Shown here one piece after another: positions 1 to 7,660 of a stretch of 64,000 bases of DNA; position 1 is the first letter of the stretch, and each line of letters opens with the position of its first letter. This DNA comes from Chitinophagaceae bacterium (GTDB lineage: Bacteria > Bacteroidota > Bacteroidia > Chitinophagales > Chitinophagaceae), in contig JALHNJ010000001.1 of the NCBI GenBank assembly GCA_022843585.1, forward strand, positions 124,001 to 188,000, written 5' to 3'. The notes beneath the pieces were generated by a model. The model saw only the letters and a list, made by a program, of their open reading frames with translations, did no database searches and was not told where the DNA came from. The position numbers and the translations under genes were made by a program.

Positions 1-234
1 CGGGTGGTCCTTCGCCACGCCGGCAATATTAGCTTCACTCCAAACAAACAGTTCATTTGGCGTACAGGTACACAAAATGCAGAGATGTTCAATCGTCGCA
101 TAGGTAAGGCTATCCGTCTTTCCGGTCAGCAACCGGTTCACCGTGTGGTACTTCATGCCCTTTTGCACCAGGTACTTGCTCGCATTGTCGATACCACGGC
201 TCTTTAAAAGGCTGGCAACATTCAAACTAAGCAT
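1..234 (-). CDS. HTH (Cro/C1-type) transcriptional regulator, partial
   Basis: This gene is absent from the ORF track because it runs off the left edge. The minus strand reads open for 78 codons from an ATG at 234 (MLSLNVASLLKSRG...). The segment KYLVQKGMKYHTVNRLLTGK followed by DSLTYATIEHLCILCTCTPNELF has the helix order of a small Cro/C1-type DNA-binding domain (HTH_26-like): a start-helix, a turn with a recognition helix ending in a basic loop, then the 'tl..iae.lg.spneLf' ending. The 3' end is missing, so any further domain is unseen. It lies 13 bp downstream of the repeat-bearing ORF 248-583 on the same strand. The track ORF at 4-207 on the plus strand is its shadow. Confidence 0.7.
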   Translation of the reverse strand, partial: MLSLNVASLLKSRGIDNASKYLVQKGMKYHTVNRLLTGKTDSLTYATIEHLCILCTCTPNELFVWSEANIAGVAKDHP

Positions 235-247
235 AATTAATTGGTTT

Positions 248-583
248 TTAAAGTTTGTTAGCTGTAAAATGCTCATTTACAGCTCCGGAAAGCCTTCTTA
301 CAGTAAAAGAATGTACACTTACCTTACAGGGTTGTACGCTTGCCTTACCGGGAAAGCCATTTACATCAAAAGGAACGCTACTTACAAGAAAATAATTGTC
401 ACTCACCTCAAAATAATTGTTTCTTACATCAAAGGTATAATCACTTACATTATAGGAATGGTCACTTAAAGGAAAGAGATAGTTATTTGCAACGAAGGAA
501 TTGCCAATCGCATTAAAAGAATGGTCAACTGTAATGACAAATTTGTCAATTTTTGGCCTGAAACCAGCACCAAAACCACTCAA
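248..583 (-). CDS. Possible heptapeptide-repeat protein (uncertain coding)
   Basis: This 111-residue open frame consists almost entirely of the 7-residue repeat described for the array, with F at position 3 and V at position 5 of most units (SFNAIGN, SYNVSDY, TFDVRNN, YFEVSDN). In favour of coding, the F and V positions are kept while their codons vary (ttt/ttc, gta/gtg, agt/agc, gat/gac). Against it, the only start is TTG at 583, with an in-frame stop two codons upstream, and the opposite strand is also partly open, as expected for any 21-bp repeat. The alternating F-x-V pattern would suit a small beta-solenoid, but that is inference. It precedes the HTH gene by 13 bp. No family is recognised. 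Confidence 0.35.
   Translation of the reverse strand: MSGFGAGFRPKIDKFVITVDHSFNAIGNSFVANNYLFPLSDHSYNVSDYTFDVRNNYFEVSDNYFLVSSVPFDVNGFPGKASVQPCKVSVHSFTVRRLSGAVNEHFTANKL
253..546. repeat. Degenerate 21-bp tandem repeat array (14 units)
   Basis: Fourteen consecutive 21-bp units can be laid out without a gap. Most plus-strand units follow the form 'cacTTACaTcAAAgGaatnnt'. Read on the minus strand in one frame, each unit gives a heptapeptide of the form x-[SYPT]-F-x-V-[SN]-[DN], for example HSYNVSD, YTFDVRN and NYFEVSD. Units differ from each other at many positions but keep length exactly. This is a minisatellite-like or peptide-repeat structure. There is no non-repeated spacer, so it is not a CRISPR array. 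Confidence 0.8.
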
Positions 584-851
584 ATTTCAATCAACATTAC
601 CTGTTCTATTACCAGCAGCCGGTAAATAGTAAACTGCAGCAGGCAACTCTAAAGCTTATAAAAACTAAACAGGCATCGCAGAAAAATCAAGATCATTTAC
701 TTCCAAATTTTCAGGCAGTGGTTCATCGCAATTCATGGCTCCATCAAAAAAAGCAAAAGCATTTTCAGATTTTAAAACAGTTAGTCATTCAATTCATTTT
801 TCATTTCACTCGTTAATTTTCCTTTATTTTCAATGCAACAAATAAAAACCC
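584..851. other. AT-rich intergenic stretch
   Basis: No gene, promoter consensus or strong hairpin is seen here. The sequence is AT-rich and precedes the RDD-family gene. Confidence 0.5.
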
Positions 852-1331
852 ATGGAAGAAAATCAACCCCCGCAAGAGCAACATCTTTTTGATGATTTTA
901 GTAAAGTGACACAAGCAAGCCAGGGCAAACGCCTCGCTAACTACCTTATTGATCTCGTAGGTTTTTATGTGTTCATGTATTTTTTCAGCTATGTAATTAT
1001 AGAGATCAGTTGGGACCTCGCCGTATTACTCTATGGAGAAGACCAGGGCTTTAATCTCTTAGGCCGGTTAGTAATGCTATTACTTTATGGTATGTATATG
1101 GGTTTAGTAGAAGCCGTATTTAAAGGACGATCATTAGGAAAATTAATAACCGGCACCGTAGCCGTGTATGAAGATGGTACCCGCATCAGCGGACAAACAG
1201 CCCTGCTTCGGGGATTAATAAGAGCCGTGCCCTTTAATGCCTTTAGTGCATTAGGCAATCCGGCACATCCCTGGCACGACAAATGGAGCAAAACCTGGGT
1301 GGTAAATTATAAAGACATCAAACGGAATTAA
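852..1331 (+). CDS. RDD family membrane protein
   Basis: This 159-residue protein has the RDD family signature: a basic/aspartate-containing first membrane segment (GKRLANYLIDLVGFYVF, about residues 37-55), a second hydrophobic segment around 75-95, and a third region with GRSLGKLITG (about 105-115) followed by ALLRGLIRAVPF. RDD proteins are small polytopic inner-membrane proteins of unclear function; some members have been linked to Na+/H+ exchange, but nothing here points to a substrate. The acidic, Gln-rich N-terminus is probably cytoplasmic. The ATG at 852 is the only reasonable start. The gene converges on dinD, with 19 bp between the stops. Confidence 0.85.
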   Translation: MEENQPPQEQHLFDDFSKVTQASQGKRLANYLIDLVGFYVFMYFFSYVIIEISWDLAVLLYGEDQGFNLLGRLVMLLLYGMYMGLVEAVFKGRSLGKLITGTVAVYEDGTRISGQTALLRGLIRAVPFNAFSALGNPAHPWHDKWSKTWVVNYKDIKRN

Positions 1332-1350
1332 TAATTGAGTAATCTGCGGG

Positions 1351-2205
1351 TTATTTCTTCTTTCCTTTCAGGATCTTATTGGATTGTTGCTTTACTTTCT
1401 TTTCTTCTGTTGCTAATTTCCGTTGTACTTTTTTTACATCTTCGGCAGCGGGTAGTTGTTCCGGCAATACACCTCTTTCTTTTAGCATTTTACGAACGGC
1501 GAGGTTATTGTCAATATGTTCTTTGCTTATTTGTTGTTCGCCTTTCAGGTCTTTATCGGTAACATTATGGCTGGTAAGTTCTGTAGCAAAATCTTTTGCT
1601 TTAATGGTAAGTGTGGGCAGAAAATCTGCCAATGGCCGGGTGGAAGGTACTCCCAGTTTCTTCTTCATGTCTGTAGTACTGGCACCACCAAATAAGGCTT
1701 GGTCGCCTTTGGAACGAATGACAGCAAAACCTTTATCATCCACCCCTCTTTCGTAAATAATACCCGATAATTTCTTTTCGCTTTTGGTTAATTTTTCCCG
1801 GGCAGAAACCCTTGCTACATCCAGCAATCTTTTTTCAATAATCTCCTGGCGGCGGGTTTGTACGGCAAAATAAGTTTGGGCAAAAGCAATTTCATTTTTT
1901 GCTGAATCACCATTTTGAGCAACCAGGTAACAGGCATAACGGGTAAGTGCAATATCTTCAACTTCCCGTTTAGCAGCACTGCCTAGTTGGACCATTTTCG
2001 TGAAGCCACGAAAATGGTCAGTTACTTCTTCACCGGCATTCTCACAAGCCTTTCTTGCTTTCTCCAATGCATTGATAAAATTCTCCCATCGGGCATAGCC
2101 TAATATGGGTTGTAATTCTCTGGCACTCCAGCATTCTATTCCTTCATAGATATAGCAGGCACTCTCAAATTTTCCAAACAGGTCAGCGATTAGCTCTTTC
2201 TTCAT
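1351..2205 (-). CDS. dinD: DNA damage-inducible protein D (DinD)
   Basis: The 284-residue protein matches DinD along its length. It has an N-terminal BRO-like/KilA-type region (CWSARELQPILGYARWENF, about residues 24-43), the conserved GSAAKREVEDIALTRYACYL block (about 74-95), a central KLSGIIYERGVD segment, and a Lys/Glu-rich C-terminal tail. In E. coli DinD is SOS-induced and acts on RecA filaments. The role here is assumed by homology, and no LexA gene or recognisable LexA box is seen in this window. It is convergent with the RDD gene and has a 345-bp upstream gap. Confidence 0.88.
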   Translation of the reverse strand: MKKELIADLFGKFESACYIYEGIECWSARELQPILGYARWENFINALEKARKACENAGEEVTDHFRGFTKMVQLGSAAKREVEDIALTRYACYLVAQNGDSAKNEIAFAQTYFAVQTRRQEIIEKRLLDVARVSAREKLTKSEKKLSGIIYERGVDDKGFAVIRSKGDQALFGGASTTDMKKKLGVPSTRPLADFLPTLTIKAKDFATELTSHNVTDKDLKGEQQISKEHIDNNLAVRKMLKERGVLPEQLPAAEDVKKVQRKLATEEKKVKQQSNKILKGKKK

Positions 2206-2550
2206 GGGTTTAAAATTACCAAATAGGCAGTAGTTTGAACAACCGTAAATGATTAATTATTGATGGAAGAACTGCTTTTTCACAACTAAGGCTGGCAATT
2301 TTTATCATGCCCTTGCGGCGAATAATCGTCTAATCACCGCAAATTATGCGGTGATTTAGGTCAACAATCATCGAAATTGACTCATATCCCAAAAACATCA
2401 ATCAAAAAAGGGGATTTCTGACTCATACCCCAATAACTAAAAGAGCTAATCGCTGTCAATCTGGCAATCTTCCGCCTGTTGGAACAGCTATTGCGTACCT
2501 TGCGCAGCACTTATAACTTAATACTTACAACTTAAAACTTACCTCACATC
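2206..2550. other. Intergenic region between dinD and htpG with small repeats
   Basis: No gene is seen. It holds a perfect 7-bp inverted repeat (tcaccgc-aaattat-gcggtga, 2334-2354) and two near-identical copies of gactcatacccc about 41 bp apart (2379-2390 and 2420-2431). Both htpG and dinD must be transcribed from here. A TACCTTGC sequence, similar to the TAnnTTTG -7 element, occurs around 2495. Confidence 0.55.
2334..2354. repeat. Perfect inverted repeat, 7-bp arms
   Basis: The arms tcaccgc and gcggtga flank a 7-bp AT loop. There is no T-run on either side, so this is a possible operator or small hairpin in the dinD-htpG divergent region rather than a terminator. Confidence 0.5.
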
Positions 2551-4440
2551 ATGGTACAAGAAAAAGGAACCATTTCCATTAACACCGAGAACATTTTTCC
2601 TATCATTAAAAAATTCCTTTATTCGGATAATGAAATATTTCTGAGGGAGCTGGTAAGCAATGCCGTTGATGCAACGCAAAAAATAAAACGCCTTTCTACA
2701 TTAGGGCATTATAATCAACCCACCGGCGACCTGAAAGTAAAAGTGTCCGTAGATGCCGATGCAAAAACCATCACCATTTCTGATAATGGTATTGGTATGA
2801 CGGCCGAAGAAATAAAAAAATACATTAATCAGGTAGCATTTTCCGGTGCTACCGAGTTCATGGAAAAATTTAAAGAAGCCAAAGATGCCAATGAAATTAT
2901 TGGCCGCTTCGGTCTTGGTTTTTATTCGGCATTCATGGTGGCGGATAAAGTAGAGATTCAAACATTAAGTTACCAGGATGCTGCAGAGCCTGCCCGCTGG
3001 ATCTGCGATGGCAGCACCAGTTTTGAAATAAGCGAAGGCAGCAAAACCGAAAGAGGTACCGACATTATTTTATATGTAAATGCAGAGTCGGAAGAATTTT
3101 TACAGGAAAGCCGCCTCGGCGAGATACTGAACAAGTATGCCAAGTTTCTGCCCGTGCCGGTTCAGTTCGGTACCAAAACAGAAAGAGAACCAGATGGTGA
3201 AGATGAAGAAGGCAAACCAAAATATAAATCAGTAGAAGTTGATAATATCATCAACAATACCAATCCTATCTGGACAAAAGCTCCTGCTGATCTGAAAGAT
3301 GAAGACTATTTGGATTTCTATAGAGAGTTATATCCTTTCTCCGAAGAGCCGTTGTTCTGGATACATTTGAATGTTGATTATCCTTTCAACCTTACCGGTG
3401 TTCTGTATTTCCCCAAACTGAAAAATGATTTTGAAGTACAGAAGAATAAAATAAAACTCTTCAGCCGACAGGTATTTATTACGGATGAAGTAAAAGACAT
3501 TGTTCCGGAATTTTTATTATTACTACACGGTGTTATTGATTCACCGGATATTCCATTGAACGTAAGCCGTTCTTTTTTACAGGCCGATAGCAATGTAAAA
3601 AAGATCAACAGTTATATATCCCGCAAAGTAGCCGATAAACTCAGCGAACTGTTTAAGAAAGATCGCAAAGGCTACGAAGACAAATGGGGCGACATCGGCA
3701 TCTTTGTGAAGTACGGTGCCTTGTCCGACGAAAAGTTTTACGATAAAGCCAAAGAGTTCTTATTGCTCAGCAATACCAACAAAGAAAATTACACACTGGA
3801 TGAGTACAGCATCAAGGTAAAAGATTTTCAAACCGATAAAGAAGATCAACTTATTTATCTCTATACCAATGATCCGGAACGACAAGACAGTTATATACAA
3901 GCCGCATTGAAAAAAGACTACGATGTATTGCTGATGAATTCGCCGATCGACACACATTTCATTCATCATTTAGAAATGAAGCTGGAAAAAACATCGTTGA
4001 AAAGAGTGGATGCAGATGTAATTGATAAGCTGATCGTAAAAGAAGATGCAGCAACACATCAATTAACGGAAGATGAAACAACGAAGCTGAAAAATATTTT
4101 CGATAAAGCCATCAGCAACCCGGCCATGAAAGTGGAAATAGAAAGTCAGCATGCAGAAGGAATGCCGGTAACTATTACGATGGAAGAGTGGATGCGCCGT
4201 ATGAAAGACATGAGTAAAATGGGCGGCGGTGGCGGCATGAATTTTTATGGAGCCATGCCGGATAATTATAAAGTGGCCATTAATGCCAATCACAAGATCA
4301 TCAGCAAAATATTGAATGCAGAAGAAGGGCAACAAACAGCAATGGCAAAGCAAGCCTTTGATCTGGCGATGCTGGCGCAGGGCTTATTAAAAGGTGCCGA
4401 CCTTACTGCATTTGTTGAACGCAGCGTTGAAACGATTTAA
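2551..4440 (+). CDS. htpG: Molecular chaperone HtpG (bacterial Hsp90)
   Basis: The 629-residue protein is a full-length Hsp90. The N-terminal GHKL ATPase has the helix ELVSNAVDA near residue 35, SDNGIGM near 80 and GRFGLGFYSAF near 120. The middle domain carries the family blocks LNVSRSFLQ and the R/Q catalytic-loop region, followed by the C-terminal dimerisation domain. A glycine-rich MGGGGGMNF stretch lies near residue 560. HtpG is a cytosolic ATP-dependent chaperone for near-native clients. The ATG at 2551 gives the canonical N-terminus ahead of 'ENIFPIIKKFLYS'. Its stop overlaps the end of the convergent small gene by 4 bp. Confidence 0.97.
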   Translation: MVQEKGTISINTENIFPIIKKFLYSDNEIFLRELVSNAVDATQKIKRLSTLGHYNQPTGDLKVKVSVDADAKTITISDNGIGMTAEEIKKYINQVAFSGATEFMEKFKEAKDANEIIGRFGLGFYSAFMVADKVEIQTLSYQDAAEPARWICDGSTSFEISEGSKTERGTDIILYVNAESEEFLQESRLGEILNKYAKFLPVPVQFGTKTEREPDGEDEEGKPKYKSVEVDNIINNTNPIWTKAPADLKDEDYLDFYRELYPFSEEPLFWIHLNVDYPFNLTGVLYFPKLKNDFEVQKNKIKLFSRQVFITDEVKDIVPEFLLLLHGVIDSPDIPLNVSRSFLQADSNVKKINSYISRKVADKLSELFKKDRKGYEDKWGDIGIFVKYGALSDEKFYDKAKEFLLLSNTNKENYTLDEYSIKVKDFQTDKEDQLIYLYTNDPERQDSYIQAALKKDYDVLLMNSPIDTHFIHHLEMKLEKTSLKRVDADVIDKLIVKEDAATHQLTEDETTKLKNIFDKAISNPAMKVEIESQHAEGMPVTITMEEWMRRMKDMSKMGGGGGMNFYGAMPDNYKVAINANHKIISKILNAEEGQQTAMAKQAFDLAMLAQGLLKGADLTAFVERSVETI

Positions 4441-4709
4441 TGACTGAGATTGGAGAGGTCCGGTTTTATTTCCGGGTTGAAAACCAGGAACTCAACGGAT
4501 TCAGGCGCCGAGAGAATGATCTCCCGGTATTTGTCCTTTAAAGTTCGTTTGAATTTGCCCAGGTAACCGGGTACCCGAAGGTCCTGAACATTAATGGTCA
4601 CGGATTCAATCAGGTCATTGCCTATGTACATCATTAGTTGCATAACAGGGATATTGGATAAACAAAGCAATTGATTTTTTTTTGCTTTGGCAATCCTATA
4701 ACTACTCAT
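4437..4709 (-). CDS. Small hypothetical protein
   Basis: The 90-residue product is not recognised as any family. It starts MSSYRIAKAKKNQ, has a hydrophobic stretch (VMQLMMYIGN) too short for a membrane helix, then a region of alternating polar and hydrophobic residues (ESVTINVQDLRV) and a Lys/Arg-rich segment (GKFKRTLKDKYREIIL). It ends tail-to-tail with htpG, the two stops overlapping by 4 bp. No promoter consensus was found. Coding is likely from its length and codon use but not certain. Confidence 0.55.
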   Translation of the reverse strand: MSSYRIAKAKKNQLLCLSNIPVMQLMMYIGNDLIESVTINVQDLRVPGYLGKFKRTLKDKYREIILSAPESVEFLVFNPEIKPDLSNLSH

Positions 4710-4752
4710 TTTTGATAAGTAGTTTTTCTATAGACAGCTAAGCGTTTTTCCC

Positions 4753-4850
4753 AACCGTGGAATCTGTGGCTAACCTGTATTCATCGCTGCGCAACGCTGT
4801 GTTTACTTGTATTAATCTGTGTTCATCCGTGGTTAAACTGTATTTATTTT
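4753..4850. repeat. Degenerate 'tctgtg..tcatc' intergenic repeat
   Basis: The stretch contains several imperfect copies of a phrase of the type 'aatctgtgttcatccgtggtta': aatctgtggctaacctgtattcatc, then attaatctgtgttcatccgtggtta. A gcgctgcgcaacgc-like GC-rich hinge lies between them. It resembles short non-coding dispersed repeats seen in many Bacteroidota genomes. Confidence 0.5.
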
Positions 4851-4895
4851 AGCAAGACAGCAGTCAAATTAGCGGCCTCTCAATTTTCCCTGTCG

Positions 4896-4903
4896 TAAAT
4901 TTG
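4896..4903 (+). promoter_or_regulatory. -7 promoter element TAAATTTG
   Basis: This is an exact match to the Bacteroidota TAnnTTTG element, followed by C, 18 bp upstream of ATG 4922. It overlaps the alternative TTG start at 4901, which argues that the TTG is not used. No clear -33 TTG is seen. Confidence 0.6.
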
Positions 4904-4921
4904 CCCTTCAATTATCGCCAT

Positions 4922-6037
4922 ATGACAATCGCAGTATTAGGAGCCGGCATGGTCGGCCGTGCCATCGCCCTTGACCTCGCAGCAGAACATGCTGTTACCT
5001 CTTTCGATCTTAACGCAGCCAACCTTGAAGAATTAAAAAGCAGGAACCCCAACATACATACCGCCGCCGCCGATCTTGCTGATTTCAACAGCTACACAGA
5101 AATGCTATCGCCGTTTGATGTGGTAGTAACAGCAGTACCCGGCTTTATGGGATATAAAACATTAGAAGCTGTAATTCATGCCGGAAAAAATGTGGTAGAC
5201 ATTTCATTCTTTCCGGAAGATGTGTTGCAGTTAGACGAATTAGCCAAAGAAAAAAATGTAACTGTCATTACCGATTGTGGTGTAGCACCGGGTATGAGCA
5301 ATTTCATCATCGGCCGCTACAATGAAGAAATGAAAATAGAATCTTTTGAATGTTATGTAGGCGGATTACCAAAAGAAAGAAAACCACCGTTCCAATACAA
5401 AGCACCCTTCTCCCCGGTGGATGTGATACAGGAATATATTCGTCCCGCAAGATTAGTAGAAGATGGAATAATTGTAACCAAGCCAGCATTAAGCGATATA
5501 GAGTTAATGACATTTGAGAATGCAGGAGAACTGGAAGCATTCAATACGGATGGTCTTCGTTCATTGATCTACACCATGGGTCATATTCCGGATATGAAAG
5601 AAAAGACCTTGCGATATCCCGGACATATTGATCTGATAATTGCCATGCAGCAGGCCGGTTTTTTTGATACGACTCCCTTACGAATAAAGGATGTTGACAT
5701 TTCTCCATTAGACTTTACTTCCAAAATATTAGTGAACCAATGGAAACTCGGTGCCGAAGAACAAGAGTTTACGGTAATGAAAGTGATTCTAAGAAGCAAC
5801 GAAAAAACAGTTGAATACAATTTGTATGATGAATATGATGCTGCATCAAAGCTTTCTTCTATGGCCAGAACAACAGGCTACACCTGCACTGCTGCTGTTA
5901 ATTTAATAGGCAAGGGTTTGTTTATGGAGAAAGGAGTTTTTCCACCGGAATTAGTAGGCAAGCATCAAACCTGTTTTGATTTTGTGATGGAATATCTGAA
6001 AGAAAGGAATGTAATTTGGGAAAAAACGGAATCGTAA
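4922..6037 (+). CDS. Saccharopine dehydrogenase family oxidoreductase
   Basis: The 371-residue protein begins with a Rossmann nucleotide-binding fold (VLGAGMVGRAIALDL), then DLNAANLEEL, the strand VVVTAVPGFMGYKTLEA, and ITDCGVAPGMSNFIIGR, which is typical of saccharopine/lysine-6-dehydrogenase-like enzymes. The C-terminal catalytic fold includes LRYPGHIDLI. Family members interconvert lysine and saccharopine or related imines, or oxidise lysine directly; the substrate cannot be read from the sequence. The ATG at 4922 is preferred over the TTG at 4901 because the Rossmann strand starts immediately and the promoter covers the TTG. A bidirectional terminator separates it from the Nfu gene. Confidence 0.85.
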   Translation: MTIAVLGAGMVGRAIALDLAAEHAVTSFDLNAANLEELKSRNPNIHTAAADLADFNSYTEMLSPFDVVVTAVPGFMGYKTLEAVIHAGKNVVDISFFPEDVLQLDELAKEKNVTVITDCGVAPGMSNFIIGRYNEEMKIESFECYVGGLPKERKPPFQYKAPFSPVDVIQEYIRPARLVEDGIIVTKPALSDIELMTFENAGELEAFNTDGLRSLIYTMGHIPDMKEKTLRYPGHIDLIIAMQQAGFFDTTPLRIKDVDISPLDFTSKILVNQWKLGAEEQEFTVMKVILRSNEKTVEYNLYDEYDAASKLSSMARTTGYTCTAAVNLIGKGLFMEKGVFPPELVGKHQTCFDFVMEYLKERNVIWEKTES

Positions 6038-6048
6038 ATCAATAAAAA

Positions 6049-6067
6049 AAAGCGGCACAGCCGCTTT
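6049..6067. terminator. Bidirectional intrinsic terminator
   Basis: The 8-bp stem aaagcggc/gccgcttt has a 3-nt loop, with A-run and T-rich flanks. It sits between the convergent dehydrogenase and Nfu genes. Confidence 0.8.
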
Positions 6068-6104
6068 ATCATTTTTATCATTGTAATCAAATTAATCAGC
6101 GGTC

Positions 6105-6701
6105 TTATTCCGCCTCTGCTACCACTTCCTTCACTTCCGGTATCATCCGCTTCATCATTCCTTCAATACCTGCTTTCAAAGTGATCATTGAGGAAGGACA
6201 TCCACTGCAACTTCCCTGCATGGAAAGATTTACGGTACCTGCATCATAACTTTTAAATTGAATAGCACCGCCATCCATTTCTACCGCCGGACGAACGTAA
6301 TTATCTAACAACTCTTTAATACGTTTTACTACATCATCATCATCGGCAGATACTTCATTACTGCTGGTTTGTTTTACCGCGGCAAGCTCTTCTTCATTCA
6401 CTACTGCTTTACCTTCTTCCAGGTAGTCTTTCAAAAACTGGCGGATAGAAGGAATTACATCCTGCCAATCTGTTTCTGTAGTTTTTGTAAGCGTTACAAA
6501 ATTGCTGGCGATAAATACCGCTTTGATGAAAGGGAAACCAAATAATTCTGTTGCCAAAGGCGATGGCTTTGCACTTTCCGCATCGGGAAAATCAATGCTC
6601 TTGCCGGGATACAAAAGCTTGTTGGCCACGAACTTCATTGTCTCCGGGTTAGGAGTCATTTCAGTATAAATGCTGATAACGGGATTGCCTGTTTTAATCA
6701 T
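6105..6701 (-). CDS. NifU/Nfu-type iron-sulfur cluster scaffold protein
   Basis: The 198-residue protein has two domains. An Nfu N-terminal domain (about residues 8-95) contains TPNPETMKFV and GFPFIKAVFIASNFVTLTK. A NifU C-terminal domain (about 125-195) contains VRPAVEMDGGAIQF and the cluster-binding CxxC in GSCSGCPSS. An acidic linker (DDDD) joins them. It is expected to carry and deliver Fe-S clusters to apo-proteins in the cytosol. This layout is the common stand-alone Nfu form. It is transcribed from its own TAnnTTTG element. Confidence 0.92.
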   Translation of the reverse strand: MIKTGNPVISIYTEMTPNPETMKFVANKLLYPGKSIDFPDAESAKPSPLATELFGFPFIKAVFIASNFVTLTKTTETDWQDVIPSIRQFLKDYLEEGKAVVNEEELAAVKQTSSNEVSADDDDVVKRIKELLDNYVRPAVEMDGGAIQFKSYDAGTVNLSMQGSCSGCPSSMITLKAGIEGMMKRMIPEVKEVVAEAE

Positions 6702-6721
6702 AACTGCTCAAATTAGAACTA

Positions 6722-6729
6722 CAAAAATA
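6722..6729 (-). promoter_or_regulatory. -7 promoter element TATTTTTG for the nfu gene
   Basis: On the minus strand TATTTTTG fits TAnnTTTG. It lies about 20 bp upstream of the ATG at 6701, giving a predicted short leader of roughly 15 nt. Confidence 0.5.
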
Positions 6730-6774
6730 ACAAGATTTAGCGGGGATTTGTTTACGAAGGAGGGAACGATTAAA

Positions 6775-6861
6775 AAGTCCGAAAGACCATAAGTCGGGAA
6801 GTCCGAAAGAATATTTCGCTTACCGCCAATGTCTTGCGGACTTTCTGACCCCTGACTTTCC
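6775..6861. repeat. Short direct and inverted 'aagtccgaaaga' repeats
   Basis: Two exact copies of aagtccgaaaga (6775-6786 and 6799-6810) are followed by an inverted near-copy (gcggactttctg, about 6836-6847) and ctgactttccgg. No coding frame spans it. It looks like a degenerate intergenic repeat that can fold into a hairpin. Confidence 0.6.
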
Positions 6862-6863
6862 GG

Positions 6864-7586
6864 CTACTCTTTGAACTTCCCCGTTTTTTTTAAATACCGG
6901 ACCAACACATAAATAAGGAGTAAGGCACCCAGTATAATTCCAAGAAGGAGATTCCTTCGGCTTTCATCATGACCTGTCAATTCAGGATAATTGAGTAATA
7001 AGATCAGCGTAATACCGATCAACCAAATAAATTGGGTGGTATGTTCTTTTAGAATCCAACGTTTCCAGTTGAACTGCATGCTGCTGAAAGTTTTGCCAAT
7101 ACCGCCCAGGTTAGGAAACCAACGATTCACTTTTTTGCAATACTCGTCAAAGCCGGCTCCAAACTTTACCCGAAGAAAATTTTCTTCCGCCAACACAATA
7201 GCCTGGTAGATGAATAAGAAAATGGGAATAACAATTGCCACATACACTAAAGAGTTGGCAAGAATGCCAACACCCAGCAACATCAAAATATTTCCAACAT
7301 ATAATGGATTGCGGCAATGATTAAATATTCCTTCGGTTACCAATCCTTCTGCATAAGGCTTGCCTTCCTTGCCACCACGGATAATGTAGGCGAGTCCAAT
7401 CGTCAATCCCCGTATCAATTGCCCCAAACAAGTAACGAATAAACCAATACCTATTGGCCATATATAATAAGAGCTTCCAAATTTTGCTGGTGAAAACAAT
7501 GGCCAGGAAGGAATGAACAATGCACCGTAGAAAAGAATAAAGATCCAGTTGCGATACTTAAAGAAAAAATTACCGGTACTAATCAT
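6864..7586 (-). CDS. Isoprenylcysteine carboxyl methyltransferase-like membrane protein
   Basis: The 240-residue protein is polytopic, with hydrophobic segments near residues 13-30, 40-60, 100-135, 185-203 and 212-230. The block LVTEGIFNHCRNPLYVGNILMLLG (about 83-107) carries the RNPLY motif of the ICMT/PEMT methyltransferase fold, which binds S-adenosylmethionine near the membrane surface. A second conserved region (EENFLRVKFGAGFDEYCKKVNRW) follows. Bacterial members of this superfamily methylate diverse or unknown membrane-associated substrates, so no substrate is assigned. The extra C-terminal pair of membrane segments lies beyond the core domain. Confidence 0.8.
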   Translation of the reverse strand: MISTGNFFFKYRNWIFILFYGALFIPSWPLFSPAKFGSSYYIWPIGIGLFVTCLGQLIRGLTIGLAYIIRGGKEGKPYAEGLVTEGIFNHCRNPLYVGNILMLLGVGILANSLVYVAIVIPIFLFIYQAIVLAEENFLRVKFGAGFDEYCKKVNRWFPNLGGIGKTFSSMQFNWKRWILKEHTTQFIWLIGITLILLLNYPELTGHDESRRNLLLGIILGALLLIYVLVRYLKKTGKFKE

Positions 7587-7660
7587 AGGTACATAAATTA
7601 AAATTCAACAGCACAATTGAGCTTTGTATGAATTGAATTTTCTATTGGTTATTTAATGCC

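Noticed and set aside
253-546. Possible CRISPR array
   Set aside because: Units are 21 bp, contiguous and have no unique spacers; repeat sequence varies from unit to unit.
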